Counted from the first letter of the stretch, positions 34,492 to 43,901 are shown. The stretch: 64,000 bases of DNA from CBDDKZ01 sp965230415 (GCA_965230415.1 CBDDKZ010000005.1:2480001-2544000), one strand, 5' to 3'. Numbers and translations are program-made. The notes: generated from the letters alone by a model not told the origin.

Positions 34492-36255
34492 TTATGAGGC
34501 GTTTTTATATTGGAGTTGGTGCAGTTGCCAATAATAGCCCTTCTTTGCAATTAATTCATTATGGCTACCTATTTCTTTAATTTCTCCTTTATCCATCACA
34601 ATTATTTTGTCCGCCTTTTGAATAGTAGAGAGTCTATGAGCGATGACTATAGAGGTTCTTCCGTCCAATAGTTTTTCTATTGCCTGCTGAACGAGGTGTT
34701 CTGTTTCTGTATCAATGGAAGATGTAGCTTCGTCTAAAACCATTATTTGAGGGTTGTAAACCATTGCCCTTACAAAGGAGATAAGCTGTCGCTGCCCGAC
34801 AGATAGGCTTACACCTCTTTCTTTTACATTGTAATCAAGCTTACCAGGTAATTTTTCAATAAAATCGCGAGCTCCAACCATGTCTACTGCATTCCATATT
34901 TCATCGTCGGTAATGGATGTATTACCAAGCGTGATGTTTTCTCTGATACTGTCTGAAAAGAGAAAAACATCTTGTAGCACAACACCAATATTCTTCCTTA
35001 AGGATTCCAGTGTGAAATTATTGATGGAACCCCCATCAATTTCGATACTACCCTTGTTTATTTCATAGTACCTGTTCAATAGGTTAATAATCGAAGATTT
35101 TCCAGCTCCTGTTGCTCCAACGAATGCAATCGACTGCCCTTGTTCTACATCAAATGTGATATCTTTCAATACATAATCTTCATCCTTATAGGCAAACCAT
35201 ACATTTTTAAATGAGATCTTTCCATTTAGCTTTTCAGCATTCACAGCACCTTCATTACTTATGTAATCCGTATTATCCAATAATTTAATGATACGTGAAG
35301 TGGAAATTATACCCATTTGTAGCGTGTTAAAACGATCGGCAATCATGCGTATAGGTCTGAAGAACATATTTAAAAACATCATGAACATCACTAGTTCTCC
35401 CGGCCCGGAAACGAAACCACTTATCATTTGTTGCCCGCCAAACCATACAACCAACCCTGTCCCAATAGCTCCTATTACTTCCGCAACTGGAAAATAGATG
35501 GAATAGTATTTAACTGATTTTAAATTCGCCTTGCGGTGAGCGTCGTTTATCTTATAAAATTTTTCATATTCCCGGTCTTCAGCGTTAAAAATTTGAACGA
35601 TGTTCATTCCTGTTACGTGTTCCTGAACGAAGGTGTTTAGATTAGAAACAGCGGTACGTACAAGGTTGTAAGAACTTTTGATTTTCTCCTTGAAAATATA
35701 TGTACTTATTAACAACAGAGGAAAAGTAGACAGACTTATTAAAGTCAGTTTCCAATTCAAAAAAAACATCGTGCTCACTATTGCAATAAGCTGTAGTATT
35801 TCTGCACTCAAAGCTGCCAGTCCCTGACTGAAAACTTCTGCGAGTGTTTCAATATCAGATATACACCTGGTTACCAACTGACCGATTGGGGTTCTGTCGA
35901 AGAAAGTAAGCCTGAGTTTAGCAATATGGCTGAACAGTTGGGAGCGGATATCGCGAATGATCATTTGACCTAACCAACCGGACATATAGGTGTTTGTAAA
36001 TTGTAAGAGTGCCTGGCCAAGAAGTAATGCAATCATGAGCCATAGCATATTCAACATGCCATGGTAATCTTTTTCTATAAGATGGGTGTCAATAACTTGC
36101 TGAATGAGTACGGGAAGTAATGGAGCGATAAGTGCTGCGGCTAAAATTGTAAAAATTAATAGCCTGAATTTATTTTTATATGGCTTTACGAATTGTAATA
36201 ATCGCCTTAATATCTTGAGATCAAACTTATTGCCCTGTACTTCCTTATCTGCCAT
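34492..36255 (-). CDS. ABC exporter, fused membrane and ATPase domains (MsbA/ABCB type)
   Basis: A 587-residue half-transporter with six membrane helices in residues ~20-310 (FRLLIFTILAAALIAPLLPVLIQ; MLWLMIALLLGQALLQF; IVSTMFFLNWKLTLISLSTFPLLLISTYIF) followed by a complete ATPase: Walker A GATGAGKSS, Q-loop GVVLQDVFLF, signature LSVGQRQL, Walker B IMVLDEAT and H-loop IVIAHRLS. It would work as a homodimer and export a lipid, peptide or drug; the substrate is not readable. The downstream membrane-anchored protein could be an accessory subunit. Confidence 0.92.
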   Translation of the reverse strand: MADKEVQGNKFDLKILRRLLQFVKPYKNKFRLLIFTILAAALIAPLLPVLIQQVIDTHLIEKDYHGMLNMLWLMIALLLGQALLQFTNTYMSGWLGQMIIRDIRSQLFSHIAKLRLTFFDRTPIGQLVTRCISDIETLAEVFSQGLAALSAEILQLIAIVSTMFFLNWKLTLISLSTFPLLLISTYIFKEKIKSSYNLVRTAVSNLNTFVQEHVTGMNIVQIFNAEDREYEKFYKINDAHRKANLKSVKYYSIYFPVAEVIGAIGTGLVVWFGGQQMISGFVSGPGELVMFMMFLNMFFRPIRMIADRFNTLQMGIISTSRIIKLLDNTDYISNEGAVNAEKLNGKISFKNVWFAYKDEDYVLKDITFDVEQGQSIAFVGATGAGKSSIINLLNRYYEINKGSIEIDGGSINNFTLESLRKNIGVVLQDVFLFSDSIRENITLGNTSITDDEIWNAVDMVGARDFIEKLPGKLDYNVKERGVSLSVGQRQLISFVRAMVYNPQIMVLDEATSSIDTETEHLVQQAIEKLLDGRTSIVIAHRLSTIQKADKIIVMDKGEIKEIGSHNELIAKKGYYWQLHQLQYKNAS

Positions 36256-36303
36256 AGATCGCGTAAAGTTACGAATTGTATCGTAATAACTACTTATTAT
36301 TTA

Positions 36304-37047
36304 TTATTGTTCATTCTTAACATTTTCATACAAAACTTCGGTGAGATATAAGCCATGGGCAGGTACCGCCCGACCTGCTTTTGTGCGATCTTTTGATAAA
36401 ATTATTTTTTCAAACTCGTGCAGATCGAGTTTTCTTAAACCGACATCCAGGAGTGTACCAACTACCGCTCGTACCATGCCCCTCAAAAAACGGTTGGCAC
36501 TTATATAAAAGAGCAATTGCTTACCGTCTTTTGTCCATTGAGCCCGGGAAATATGGCAATCAAAGGTTTTTACATCCGTTTTTATTTTACTAAAACACTC
36601 ATAATCAATGTGTTTGTAAAGTATTTTACAGGCGTCATTCATTAAGTCTATATCAACTTTTGGTTTGAAATAGTAAGACCAGCCGTCCAAAAAAGGATTT
36701 TTTTCAGTATGTATTTGATAACGATAAGATCTTCTGCTTGCCGAAAAGCGTGCATGAATAGTTTCGTCTATGACGGTAATAGAATGAAAAGCGATTTCCT
36801 TGCGTGTGAAGCTGTTGAGCTTATCCACAAGTTGTTTGTCCAGGGCCGAGGGACCTTCGAAATGAAGGTATTGTTGTTCGGCGTGTACGCCCGTATCTGT
36901 TCTGCTGCTCCCTGTTGTGGTAACTTTTGTACGCAAAATAGTACTCAGCGCATCTTCAATTACTGCTTGAACGCTCAGGTGATTGGGTTGTATCTGATAA
37001 CCGTGGAAGGGACTGCCGTTGTATGAAAACTCTAATAAATACCTCAA
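36304..37047 (-). CDS. truA: tRNA pseudouridine(38-40) synthase
   Basis: A 247-residue TruA: it converts uridines 38-40 of the anticodon stem of many tRNAs to pseudouridine. The active-site motif SSRTDTGVHAEQQ carries the catalytic Asp (D51); LLEFSYNGSPFHGYQIQPN at the N-terminus and FLRGMVRAVVGTLLDVGLRK near the C-terminus are family signatures. It is the first gene of a minus-strand unit with the ABC exporter (48-base gap) and is divergent from the DUF4293 gene. Confidence 0.95.
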   Translation of the reverse strand: MRYLLEFSYNGSPFHGYQIQPNHLSVQAVIEDALSTILRTKVTTTGSSRTDTGVHAEQQYLHFEGPSALDKQLVDKLNSFTRKEIAFHSITVIDETIHARFSASRRSYRYQIHTEKNPFLDGWSYYFKPKVDIDLMNDACKILYKHIDYECFSKIKTDVKTFDCHISRAQWTKDGKQLLFYISANRFLRGMVRAVVGTLLDVGLRKLDLHEFEKIILSKDRTKAGRAVPAHGLYLTEVLYENVKNEQ

Positions 37048-37066
37048 TACTTAAATATTTTGTTCT

Positions 37067-37074
37067 TACCTTTG
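37067..37074 (+). promoter_or_regulatory. -7 promoter element before the DUF4293 gene
   Basis: TACCTTTG matches TAnnTTTG exactly and lies 25 bases before ATG 37100. No convincing -33 element at the expected distance. Confidence 0.4.
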
Positions 37075-37099
37075 CGCCCGAATTTATAATAAGCAGATC

Positions 37100-37576
37100 A
37101 TGATTCAAAGACCACAGACATTATTACTATTGGGAGCTGTTATTGCTTTGACACTTACCTTATTTTTTCCATTTGTGAATATGGTAACTGAAAATTCAAC
37201 TATTCATGTTACAGCCCTGGGAGTTAAAGAACTTAGCAAAGCAGGAGAGGTTCTCAAGGAACGATCTATGTTTTACATCGTGTTATTGCCCATCATATCC
37301 ATAGGTATGGCTTTGTTTACAATTTTTAAGTACGACAACAGATTGTTGCAGATGAAATTATGTGCAGTTAATAATCTGATAATGGCAGGTTATCTTATTT
37401 TAATATCAATTTTTGCAATGCCAGAGGCAGAGAAATTATTAAGTAGCAGGGTTGTAGGTATATCGTATAATTTCGCTTTTTTTTTACCGGCAGTAGCTGT
37501 TGTGTTAAACATTGTTGCCAAGTGGCTCATTAGAAAAGATGATAAATTAGTGAAATCTGTTGATAGAATTCGTTAA
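37100..37576 (+). CDS. DUF4293 family membrane protein
   Basis: A 158-residue protein with four membrane segments (residues ~7-25, ~55-73, ~88-105, ~123-142). The N-terminus MIQRPQTLLLLGAVIALTLTLFFP and the spacing of helices fit DUF4293, a family largely confined to Bacteroidota with no known function. In related genomes it often sits near rho or housekeeping genes; here it lies between truA and a PorE-like gene. Confidence 0.85.
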   Translation: MIQRPQTLLLLGAVIALTLTLFFPFVNMVTENSTIHVTALGVKELSKAGEVLKERSMFYIVLLPIISIGMALFTIFKYDNRLLQMKLCAVNNLIMAGYLILISIFAMPEAEKLLSSRVVGISYNFAFFLPAVAVVLNIVAKWLIRKDDKLVKSVDRIR

Positions 37577-37594
37577 GATTCAACAATCACCGTT

Positions 37595-37631
37595 TTTTTT
37601 CGTTATATTTTAAGTTAGGATAACGAAAAAA
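37595..37631. repeat. Perfect 12-bp inverted repeat before the PorE-like gene
   Basis: TTTTTTCGTTAT (37595-37606) and ATAACGAAAAAA (37620-37631) are perfect complements around a 13-base centre. The right arm ends 10 bases before ATG 37642. In RNA it would be a stable hairpin between the DUF4293 and PorE-like genes: a bidirectional attenuator, a translation-masking hairpin or an operator are all possible. Confidence 0.6.
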
Positions 37632-37641
37632 GCGTTTTTTA

Positions 37642-39504
37642 ATGACAAATTTCAGCAGGAAAGGTGTTACTACTCTATTTCTCTTTTTATTGATACTCAT
37701 TGGAGCAAATGGTTCTTTTGCACAGCGAGCACATAAAAAGGCCGATTTGCTTTTTGCCAAAGGGTATTTTCACAGTGCATTAAATCACTATTTGGAAGTG
37801 GAAAAGGCCCACCCTAAAGATGCTAAAGTAAAATTGCAGATTGCCAGATGTTACGTAGCCTTAAATTATGCAGAGGAGTCATTGCAATATGCTTTGAAGT
37901 CGGAGGAGTTGGGTTTTCATGATGAAAAATTGCTGAAATATACATTGGCTCGCGCTTATCATATTTCTCATAAATTTGATAAGGCCAAGGAACTTTATGT
38001 GGCGTCAGATCCGGCAAAAACAAACCATAAAGACATCAGCAAAAAGTTGAAAGAATGTGATTACGGAAAAAAGTACTTTGCTTCCCCAAGAAAGGTGAAA
38101 ATAACAAACCTCGGCAATCGCGTGAATTCGGATAAGAACGACTTGCTGCCAAAACCAACAGCAGATTTACATAAGCTTTATTTTACCTCTCACCGAACGG
38201 GGGCTACCGGAGGTGCCGCTAATCCTGAAGACGTATATGTGTCCATTAACCAAGGCGGAGCCTGGACAGAACCAAAGCAACTTAAAGGGCCTATCAATAC
38301 GGTTGCAAATGATGCCTGTGTCGGTATTAGCCCCGACGGCCAAACGATGTATCTTTTTAAAGGAGATAATGGAGGGGATATCTATTACTCAAGCTTAAGA
38401 GGTGAGGTGTGGACCACACCTAAATCGATGCCATTTAACACCGCACTCAAAGAGACCTCCATTACAATTTCATCCGATGGCAGGGAGCTCTTCTTTGATC
38501 GCATGTCGGAAGGAGGGACTTATAATATATATACTTGTAAAAAAACGGCTGGCGGACGCTGGTCAAGGCCTCAATTAGTGAGGGGCATACGTTCAAATTA
38601 TGATGAGCGAGCTCCATTTCTTCACCCGGATGGCAAGACACTTTTTTTTAGTTCGAAAGGTTTTAATTCCATGGGAGGCTACGATATTCTGATGAGTAAA
38701 CGTGATGAAGCGGGTGCATGGGGTAAACCTACCAATTTAGGCTATCCGATAAATACCTCAGGAGATGAGCTTTCTTTTACACTTTCAGCAGATGGATTGC
38801 TGGGCTTCTACTCTTCTTCAAAAAAAGGTGGGTACGGAGAGCAGGATATCTATTCCATTAGAATGCCTAAGAGTAAAAAGCCGAACCTGGCATTACTTAC
38901 CGGTAAGGTGGTGGAAGAAGCTACCAATAAACCAGTTGAAGCTACAATTTATGTGATAGATAACGATGCCAATGAAGAGGTCGCCCGATTTAAATCGAAT
39001 AGTAAATCAGGAGAATACTTAGTTGCTCTACCCGCCGGTAAAAACTACGGAATTAATATTGAAAAAGAAGGGCACCTGTTTCATTCGGAAAATGTATACC
39101 TGGAAAAAGATGCTAGTTATAAGTCCTTAAAAAAGAATGTGAAACTCATGAGTGCACAACCTGGTGCTAAAATAGTATTAAACAACATATTTTTCGAAAC
39201 GTCCAAATACACATTGACACAATCTTCAAATGCCGAACTAAAAAACCTGGAAAAGCTGTTAAAAAAGAACCCGAGAATTCGAGTGGAAATTTCCGGACAT
39301 ACCGATAATACGGGAAACGCCCAGGCCAATCAGTTATTATCAGAAAATAGAGCAAAAGCAGTAGTTGATTATTTGCTTGCGCAGGGAATACCTACTCAAA
39401 GACTTGAATATAAGGGCTATGGTAGTACACAGCCTGTGGCAGATAATAACTCAGCTGCCGGACGTCAAAAAAATAGAAGAACAGAGTTTAAAATTATAGA
39501 ATAA
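37642..39504 (+). CDS. TPR/PD40-propeller/CRD/OmpA-domain protein, PorE-like T9SS component candidate
   Basis: A 620-residue envelope protein. After a signal peptide (GVTTLFLFLLILIGANGSFAQ) come TPR repeats (~25-140), a WD40-like PD40 propeller (~155-410, repeats such as LPKPTADLHKLYFTSHRTG, ACVGISPDGQTMYLFKGD, APFLHPDGKTLFFSSKG), a carboxypeptidase-type regulatory domain (~418-505, LLTGKVVEEATNKPVEATIYV) and a C-terminal OmpA domain (~510-620, IFFETSKYTLTQSSNAELKNL, ISGHTDNTGNAQANQLLSENRAKAV) that binds peptidoglycan. This order is that of PorE of Porphyromonas gingivalis, which anchors the type IX secretion machine to peptidoglycan. Bacteroidota often have several such paralogues, so PorE identity is probable but not settled. 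The downstream T9SS-substrate gene starts 20 bases after the stop. Confidence 0.8.
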   Translation: MTNFSRKGVTTLFLFLLILIGANGSFAQRAHKKADLLFAKGYFHSALNHYLEVEKAHPKDAKVKLQIARCYVALNYAEESLQYALKSEELGFHDEKLLKYTLARAYHISHKFDKAKELYVASDPAKTNHKDISKKLKECDYGKKYFASPRKVKITNLGNRVNSDKNDLLPKPTADLHKLYFTSHRTGATGGAANPEDVYVSINQGGAWTEPKQLKGPINTVANDACVGISPDGQTMYLFKGDNGGDIYYSSLRGEVWTTPKSMPFNTALKETSITISSDGRELFFDRMSEGGTYNIYTCKKTAGGRWSRPQLVRGIRSNYDERAPFLHPDGKTLFFSSKGFNSMGGYDILMSKRDEAGAWGKPTNLGYPINTSGDELSFTLSADGLLGFYSSSKKGGYGEQDIYSIRMPKSKKPNLALLTGKVVEEATNKPVEATIYVIDNDANEEVARFKSNSKSGEYLVALPAGKNYGINIEKEGHLFHSENVYLEKDASYKSLKKNVKLMSAQPGAKIVLNNIFFETSKYTLTQSSNAELKNLEKLLKKNPRIRVEISGHTDNTGNAQANQLLSENRAKAVVDYLLAQGIPTQRLEYKGYGSTQPVADNNSAAGRQKNRRTEFKIIE

Positions 39505-39524
39505 CTTCACTCAAACAATTTTTA

Positions 39525-40616
39525 ATGACGAATTGGGACTTCGATAACAGGCAGCAAGCAATATTGGTAATATTATTGTACTTGTGTTTTCTTGTGCCCA
39601 CCAGGGTTCAATCTCAAATCGTAGTAGAAGAGTCTGATATTGAGGTTTTTGAGGAGTTGTTTGTTTTGTACAGCGATTCTTCATTGAATATTACTAATGT
39701 AAGCATAGATTGCGCGGAGGAAAACCCTGCTTTTGGTCTGTTTTTTCATGAAAAAAACTTTTTAGAAATAGATTCCGGTTTTGTACTTACAACCGGGCTA
39801 CTGAGCAATGTTACAGGACCCAATGATCAACCCGATATATCATTTGCACAAGATGGCCTTGATACGGATATAGAGTTGGAGCTCATACAAGATCAATTTC
39901 CTATTTATGATAAATGTGCAGTGGAATTTGATTTCGTCAGCGATTCGTCATTTGTGTACATCGATTTTCAAATTGGTTCCGATGAATACCCTGAGTCTGT
40001 AGGACAACCGTATAGCGATGTTTTTGGCATTTTTATAGAAAATATACGCACCGGAATAGCCATTTTGTCGGTTTATCACCCTACCGGAGCACCTGTAAGT
40101 ATAAATGAAGTAAACCATAAAGATACCCCCGATTTTTACCTGGATAATGGAGATGGTACCAGTAATGATGTGGAAGAATATCCCAATGCACAATATGATG
40201 GTTTTTCCAAAATGTTGATCGCCGGGACAAACATTGAACCTGGTGAAATGTACCATTTCAAAATTGCAATTGGTGATATAGGAGACGATACCTACGATTC
40301 AGGGATTTTTTTTAGTGGTCTGCACGATGCTTCCTGTGTGTCACAGTGCATAGCCGTGCTGGGCAACAACGAGTCGGTATTTAATGTGCCATACCAGGTT
40401 CTTCATACTGAAGACCAATTGAATGTTATTCCCAAGGACGGATATGAAATCGAAACTTTTTCTATATATGATGCCAGTGGAATTAAGCAATTACATACAA
40501 CGCAAAATAAAGAACTACACCTTAACTTTTCGGATCTTCATTTTACTCCCGGCATTTATTTTTATAAGCTGGAGGTGGGGGGAGTGTCCGTCTCCGATCG
40601 ATTTATTGTATTTTAA
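39525..40616 (+). CDS. Secreted choice-of-anchor L protein with T9SS sorting domain
   Basis: A 363-residue protein with an N-terminal signal (AILVILLYLCFLVPTRVQSQ) and a choice-of-anchor L domain at about residues 45-260: NVSIDCAEENPAFGLFFHE, DSGFVLTTGLLSNVTGPN, CAVEFDFVSDSSFVYIDFQIGSDEYPE, DVFGIFIEN and a late IAIGDIGDDTYDSGIFF. The domain is common in surface proteins sorted by various anchors. The C-terminus (FNVPYQVLHTEDQLNVIPKDG to GVSVSDRFIVF) is a short T9SS type A domain. It follows the PorE-like gene by 20 bases, so the two are probably co-transcribed. Function unknown; likely a surface adhesin. Confidence 0.8.
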   Translation: MTNWDFDNRQQAILVILLYLCFLVPTRVQSQIVVEESDIEVFEELFVLYSDSSLNITNVSIDCAEENPAFGLFFHEKNFLEIDSGFVLTTGLLSNVTGPNDQPDISFAQDGLDTDIELELIQDQFPIYDKCAVEFDFVSDSSFVYIDFQIGSDEYPESVGQPYSDVFGIFIENIRTGIAILSVYHPTGAPVSINEVNHKDTPDFYLDNGDGTSNDVEEYPNAQYDGFSKMLIAGTNIEPGEMYHFKIAIGDIGDDTYDSGIFFSGLHDASCVSQCIAVLGNNESVFNVPYQVLHTEDQLNVIPKDGYEIETFSIYDASGIKQLHTTQNKELHLNFSDLHFTPGIYFYKLEVGGVSVSDRFIVF

Positions 40617-40643
40617 TTGTCATAATTACTGTCATGATGTCAG
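40617..40643 (+). promoter_or_regulatory. Three-half-site operator upstream of htpG
   Basis: TTGTCA (40617-40622), a 6-base spacer, CTGTCA (40629-40634), a 3-base spacer and TGTCAG (40638-40643). Spacers and order equal those upstream of dnaK; 18 of 27 positions are identical. It starts at the base after the preceding stop codon. Confidence 0.55.
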
Positions 40644-40655
40644 TAAAACAGCGGT

Positions 40656-40671
40656 TGGAATAAATCTTGTA
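40656..40671 (+). promoter_or_regulatory. Candidate -24/-12 (sigma-54-like) promoter of htpG
   Basis: TGGAAT, five bases, TTGTA: GG at -24 and TTG at -12 with the same spacing as the dnaK element. It begins 12 bases after the operator array, ten bases closer than at dnaK, a difference of about one helical turn. Weaker match to the sigma-54 consensus than the dnaK site. Confidence 0.35.
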
Positions 40672-40707
40672 CATCCAATTGCTAATGCAAATGATAATTA
40701 GATAAAA

Positions 40708-42525
40708 ATGGAAGAAAAGGGAACCATATCTATACATTCGGAAAATATATTTCCAATCATCAAAAAGTTTTTATACTCAGATAATGAAATTTTTCTGAGA
40801 GAGTTGGTCTCGAATGCGGTAGATGCTACTCAAAAGCTAAAACATCTTGCTGCTATTGGTCAGTTTAATGGAGAGTTGGGTGAAGAGAAAGTAGCAGTTA
40901 GTTTCGATAAGGAGGCAAAGACTATTACTATTAGTGATAATGGTATAGGGATGACTGCCGAAGAAATAAAAAAATACATTAATCAGATAGCTTTTTCGGG
41001 AGCTACTGAATTTGTAGAGAAGTTTCAAAAAGAAGGTGGTAGTGACCCTCAAAATATTATCGGACATTTTGGACTTGGATTCTACTCAGCGTATATGGTA
41101 GCTGATAAAGTAGAAATTCACACCCTGTCTTATCAGGATGGTGCAGAATCTGCGCGTTGGACCTGCGACGGATCTACTGAATTTGAAATTACCAAAGGTG
41201 AGAAAAAAGAAGTTGGAACAGATATTATACTTTATATATCTGAAGAAGGTGAAGAGTTTTTAGACAAATTCAGACTTCAGGGAATACTGAATAAATATGG
41301 TAAGTTTTTACCAATTGAAATTTCCTTCGAAGAAGAAGTGATTAACAATACGCGGCCATTATGGGTGAAGACTCCAAGTGATTTAAAAGACGAAGACTAT
41401 TTGTCATTTTACAAAGAGTTATACCCGATGGCAGAAGATCCGTTGTTTTGGATTCATTTAAATGTGGATTACCCGTTTAATCTGACGGGGGTACTCTATT
41501 TTCCTAAAATGAAAAATGACATCGATCCTCAGAAAAATAAAATTCACCTTTATTCACGTCAGGTTTTTATTACAGATGAGGTAAAAGATGTAGTACCTGA
41601 ATTCTTAATGCTACTTCATGGTGTTATCGATTCACCAGATATCCCGCTAAATGTATCGAGAAGTTTCCTTCAGGCCGACTCTAATGTGCGTAAGATCAAC
41701 TCGCACATTACAAAAAAAGTAGCAGATAAGCTCAATGAGCTGTTTAAAAATGATCGCGAAGCCTTTGAATCAAAATGGGACGATATTAGTGTTTTCGTTA
41801 AATACGGCATGATCACTGATGAGAAGTTCTACGATCGTGTAAAAGATATATGTTTGCTTAAAGATGTTGATGGTAAATTCTATTCAATTGAAGAGTATAA
41901 AGAAGCGGCAAAATTGAATCAGACCGATAAAAATGATCAGATTATAGCTCCTTACGCTTCGCATACTCCTACTCAAGACGCTTTTATTCAATCTGCCAAG
42001 AATAAAGGTTACTTAGTATTGGTGCACGACGGACCTATAGATAGTCACTTTATTGGTCAGCTAGAAAATAAGATTGAGAAATTTCAGTTAAAGCGAGTAG
42101 ATTCCGATTCTATAGAAAAACTAATAGAAAAGGAAGAAACCGTCGAAGCAATTTTGTCTGAAACCGAATCTGAAGAGGTGAAAAAGCTTTTTGAAGCAAC
42201 TATAGGGGATGAGAAACATGTCGTAAATATTGAATCACTATCTCCCGACGAAATGCCGGTAACTGTCACATTGCCGGAATTTATGCGCAGAATGCAAGAA
42301 ATGCAACGAGTATCAGGAATGGGGATGATGGGAGATTTACCACAATCTTATACCATCGTAGTGAATGGCAATCATAAATTGATTCAAAAGATTCTGAAAT
42401 CAGAAAGCGAACGTGAGGATCTGGCCAAACAAGCTTATGATTTGGCATTGTTATCACAGGGACTTTTAACCGGTCCGGAACTCACTTCATTTATCAAAAG
42501 AAGCGTAGAGATTACTACTAATTAA
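40708..42525 (+). CDS. htpG: Chaperone protein HtpG (Hsp90)
   Basis: A 605-residue cytoplasmic Hsp90. The ATP-binding GHKL domain has EIFLRELVSNAVDATQKLK, ISDNGIGMTAEEIKKYINQIAFSGA and IIGHFGLGFYSAYMVADKVEI; the middle domain has LYSRQVFITDE and NVSRSFLQAD. Length is close to E. coli HtpG (624), with no mitochondrial or eukaryotic extensions and no MEEVD tail. The ATP-lid motif NAVDAT replaces the usual NASDA, a variant expected in this phylum. It has its own operator and promoter and a strong terminator, so it is monocistronic and probably co-regulated with dnaK. Confidence 0.97.
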   Translation: MEEKGTISIHSENIFPIIKKFLYSDNEIFLRELVSNAVDATQKLKHLAAIGQFNGELGEEKVAVSFDKEAKTITISDNGIGMTAEEIKKYINQIAFSGATEFVEKFQKEGGSDPQNIIGHFGLGFYSAYMVADKVEIHTLSYQDGAESARWTCDGSTEFEITKGEKKEVGTDIILYISEEGEEFLDKFRLQGILNKYGKFLPIEISFEEEVINNTRPLWVKTPSDLKDEDYLSFYKELYPMAEDPLFWIHLNVDYPFNLTGVLYFPKMKNDIDPQKNKIHLYSRQVFITDEVKDVVPEFLMLLHGVIDSPDIPLNVSRSFLQADSNVRKINSHITKKVADKLNELFKNDREAFESKWDDISVFVKYGMITDEKFYDRVKDICLLKDVDGKFYSIEEYKEAAKLNQTDKNDQIIAPYASHTPTQDAFIQSAKNKGYLVLVHDGPIDSHFIGQLENKIEKFQLKRVDSDSIEKLIEKEETVEAILSETESEEVKKLFEATIGDEKHVVNIESLSPDEMPVTVTLPEFMRRMQEMQRVSGMGMMGDLPQSYTIVVNGNHKLIQKILKSESEREDLAKQAYDLALLSQGLLTGPELTSFIKRSVEITTN

Positions 42526-42529
42526 GATT

Positions 42530-42556
42530 AAAGGCGAGCTTAGGCTCGCCTTTATT
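42530..42556 (+). terminator. Rho-independent terminator of htpG
   Basis: AAAGGCGAGC (42530-42539) pairs perfectly with GCTCGCCTTT (42544-42553) around a 4-base loop, followed by a T-rich stretch. Confidence 0.85.
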
Positions 42557-42824
42557 TAATTACGTCGTAATTTTTTCTCCTGCCATATTTTTATATCTTT
42601 ATATGTATGGTGTTGTAAAATATTGATAGTCTAGTTTTTAGCAGCGGCTTTGTGAGCGTAAAAATTGCTTTAAATAGAAGGTAAAGAAATGATAAAATTT
42701 TTTCTTTTATTAATTCCTTTTATTGCAAGTTCAACATAAAAAAAAGAGTTATATTCATAACAAAAAATCAAATTTTTCTATTATAATATTGATTTTGAGC
42801 ATTAAGGTTTTTTTCTAAAAGAAA

Positions 42825-43901
42825 ATGAAAAGTCTGGACAAAGAAATAAATAATTCGTTTGTTGAGGTTTTTATGGAAAACACTCACGATGGTATTATGG
42901 TACTTGATGAGCGCTTTCACATTAAACAAATTAATTCCGTTGTCGGTAATCTTCTCGACACGGACAAGGAGGAATTCATTGGGAAGTCTATTCTGGACTA
43001 TTTATCAATTCACTATCAAAATAAGTTTGCTCAAATCAAAAATGAGTTGATAAATGGAAACAAAGTTTCCAACCACAAAATTCTGCTTAAGAAGGATAAT
43101 AGGCAATTTTTTGGTGCTTTGAATGCCTCAAAGATAGTCAATGACCTGGACGTTCACTATCTGTTTTGCATACGGGATGTCTCCGAAAGTCAGTCAATAA
43201 AAAGGGAGCTTAATTACAAGTCCAAAGAACTGGAAACTTTTATATATCGGTCTTCGCACGATTTAAAAGGGCCTTTGGCCTCTATAATGGGAATTACTGA
43301 TATCGCAGAAAAAGATATTGATGATCAACTTGGGCGAAAATATTTCAAGATGATTAGAAGTAGCGCAGAAAGACTCAATCATATCTTGGTAAGTCTAAGT
43401 GATCTGGTCCGTTTGAGGAATTCGAAAATTACCTTTGAATTGATAGATATAAACGAACTGATAGAAGATCTAATTATCAAATTCAAGCTGCCTAGCTCAA
43501 AAAATCGGGTTGATATTGAGGCTTCTATTGAACCCATTGAAGGATTTTATAGTAATAGAACGCTTTTAACTTCCGTACTGACCAATGTAATAGACAATTC
43601 GATTCAATTTCGAAAAAGGAATGAGCGTATTCAGTCATTTGTCAAGATAAACGTGAGAAATATGGAGAGCGGCTTGAGCATTACCGTAGAAGATAATGGC
43701 CTTGGTATACCTAAGAATTTGATAAATAAAATTTTTGATATGTTTGAAAAAGCCAGTGTTCATAGTACAGGTGCTGGATTAGGCCTTTATATCACGAAAA
43801 CAAGCATAGATCATTTAAAAGGAGCTGTTGCCGTTGAAAGTACAGAAGGCGAGGGGACCCGAATGAAGCTTTATTTTCCCAACCAATCAACAAATTGCTA
43901 A
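42825..43901 (+). CDS. Cytoplasmic PAS-domain sensor histidine kinase (orphan)
   Basis: A 358-residue kinase with no membrane segment. Residues ~12-125 form a PAS sensor (MENTHDGIMVLDERFHIKQINSVVGNLLDTDKEEFIGKSILDYL). The dimerisation/phosphoacceptor motif YRSSHDLKGPLASIMG has the phosphorylated His at H145. The ATPase domain has the N box (LTNVIDNSIQFRKR), G1 (VEDNGLGIP), F (IFDMFEKASVHSTG) and G2 (GAGLGLYITK) boxes, all intact. No response regulator is adjacent, so the partner must be elsewhere. The 268 bases before it (after the htpG terminator) are very AT-rich and hold only a 16-codon frame. Confidence 0.92.
   Translation: MKSLDKEINNSFVEVFMENTHDGIMVLDERFHIKQINSVVGNLLDTDKEEFIGKSILDYLSIHYQNKFAQIKNELINGNKVSNHKILLKKDNRQFFGALNASKIVNDLDVHYLFCIRDVSESQSIKRELNYKSKELETFIYRSSHDLKGPLASIMGITDIAEKDIDDQLGRKYFKMIRSSAERLNHILVSLSDLVRLRNSKITFELIDINELIEDLIIKFKLPSSKNRVDIEASIEPIEGFYSNRTLLTSVLTNVIDNSIQFRKRNERIQSFVKINVRNMESGLSITVEDNGLGIPKNLINKIFDMFEKASVHSTGAGLGLYITKTSIDHLKGAVAVESTEGEGTRMKLYFPNQSTNC

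Noticed and set aside
42689..42739. 16-codon frame encoding a signal-peptide-like hydrophobic stretch
   Set aside because: Very AT-rich region, no conserved features, nothing after the stop; most likely chance, or a remnant too short to support.
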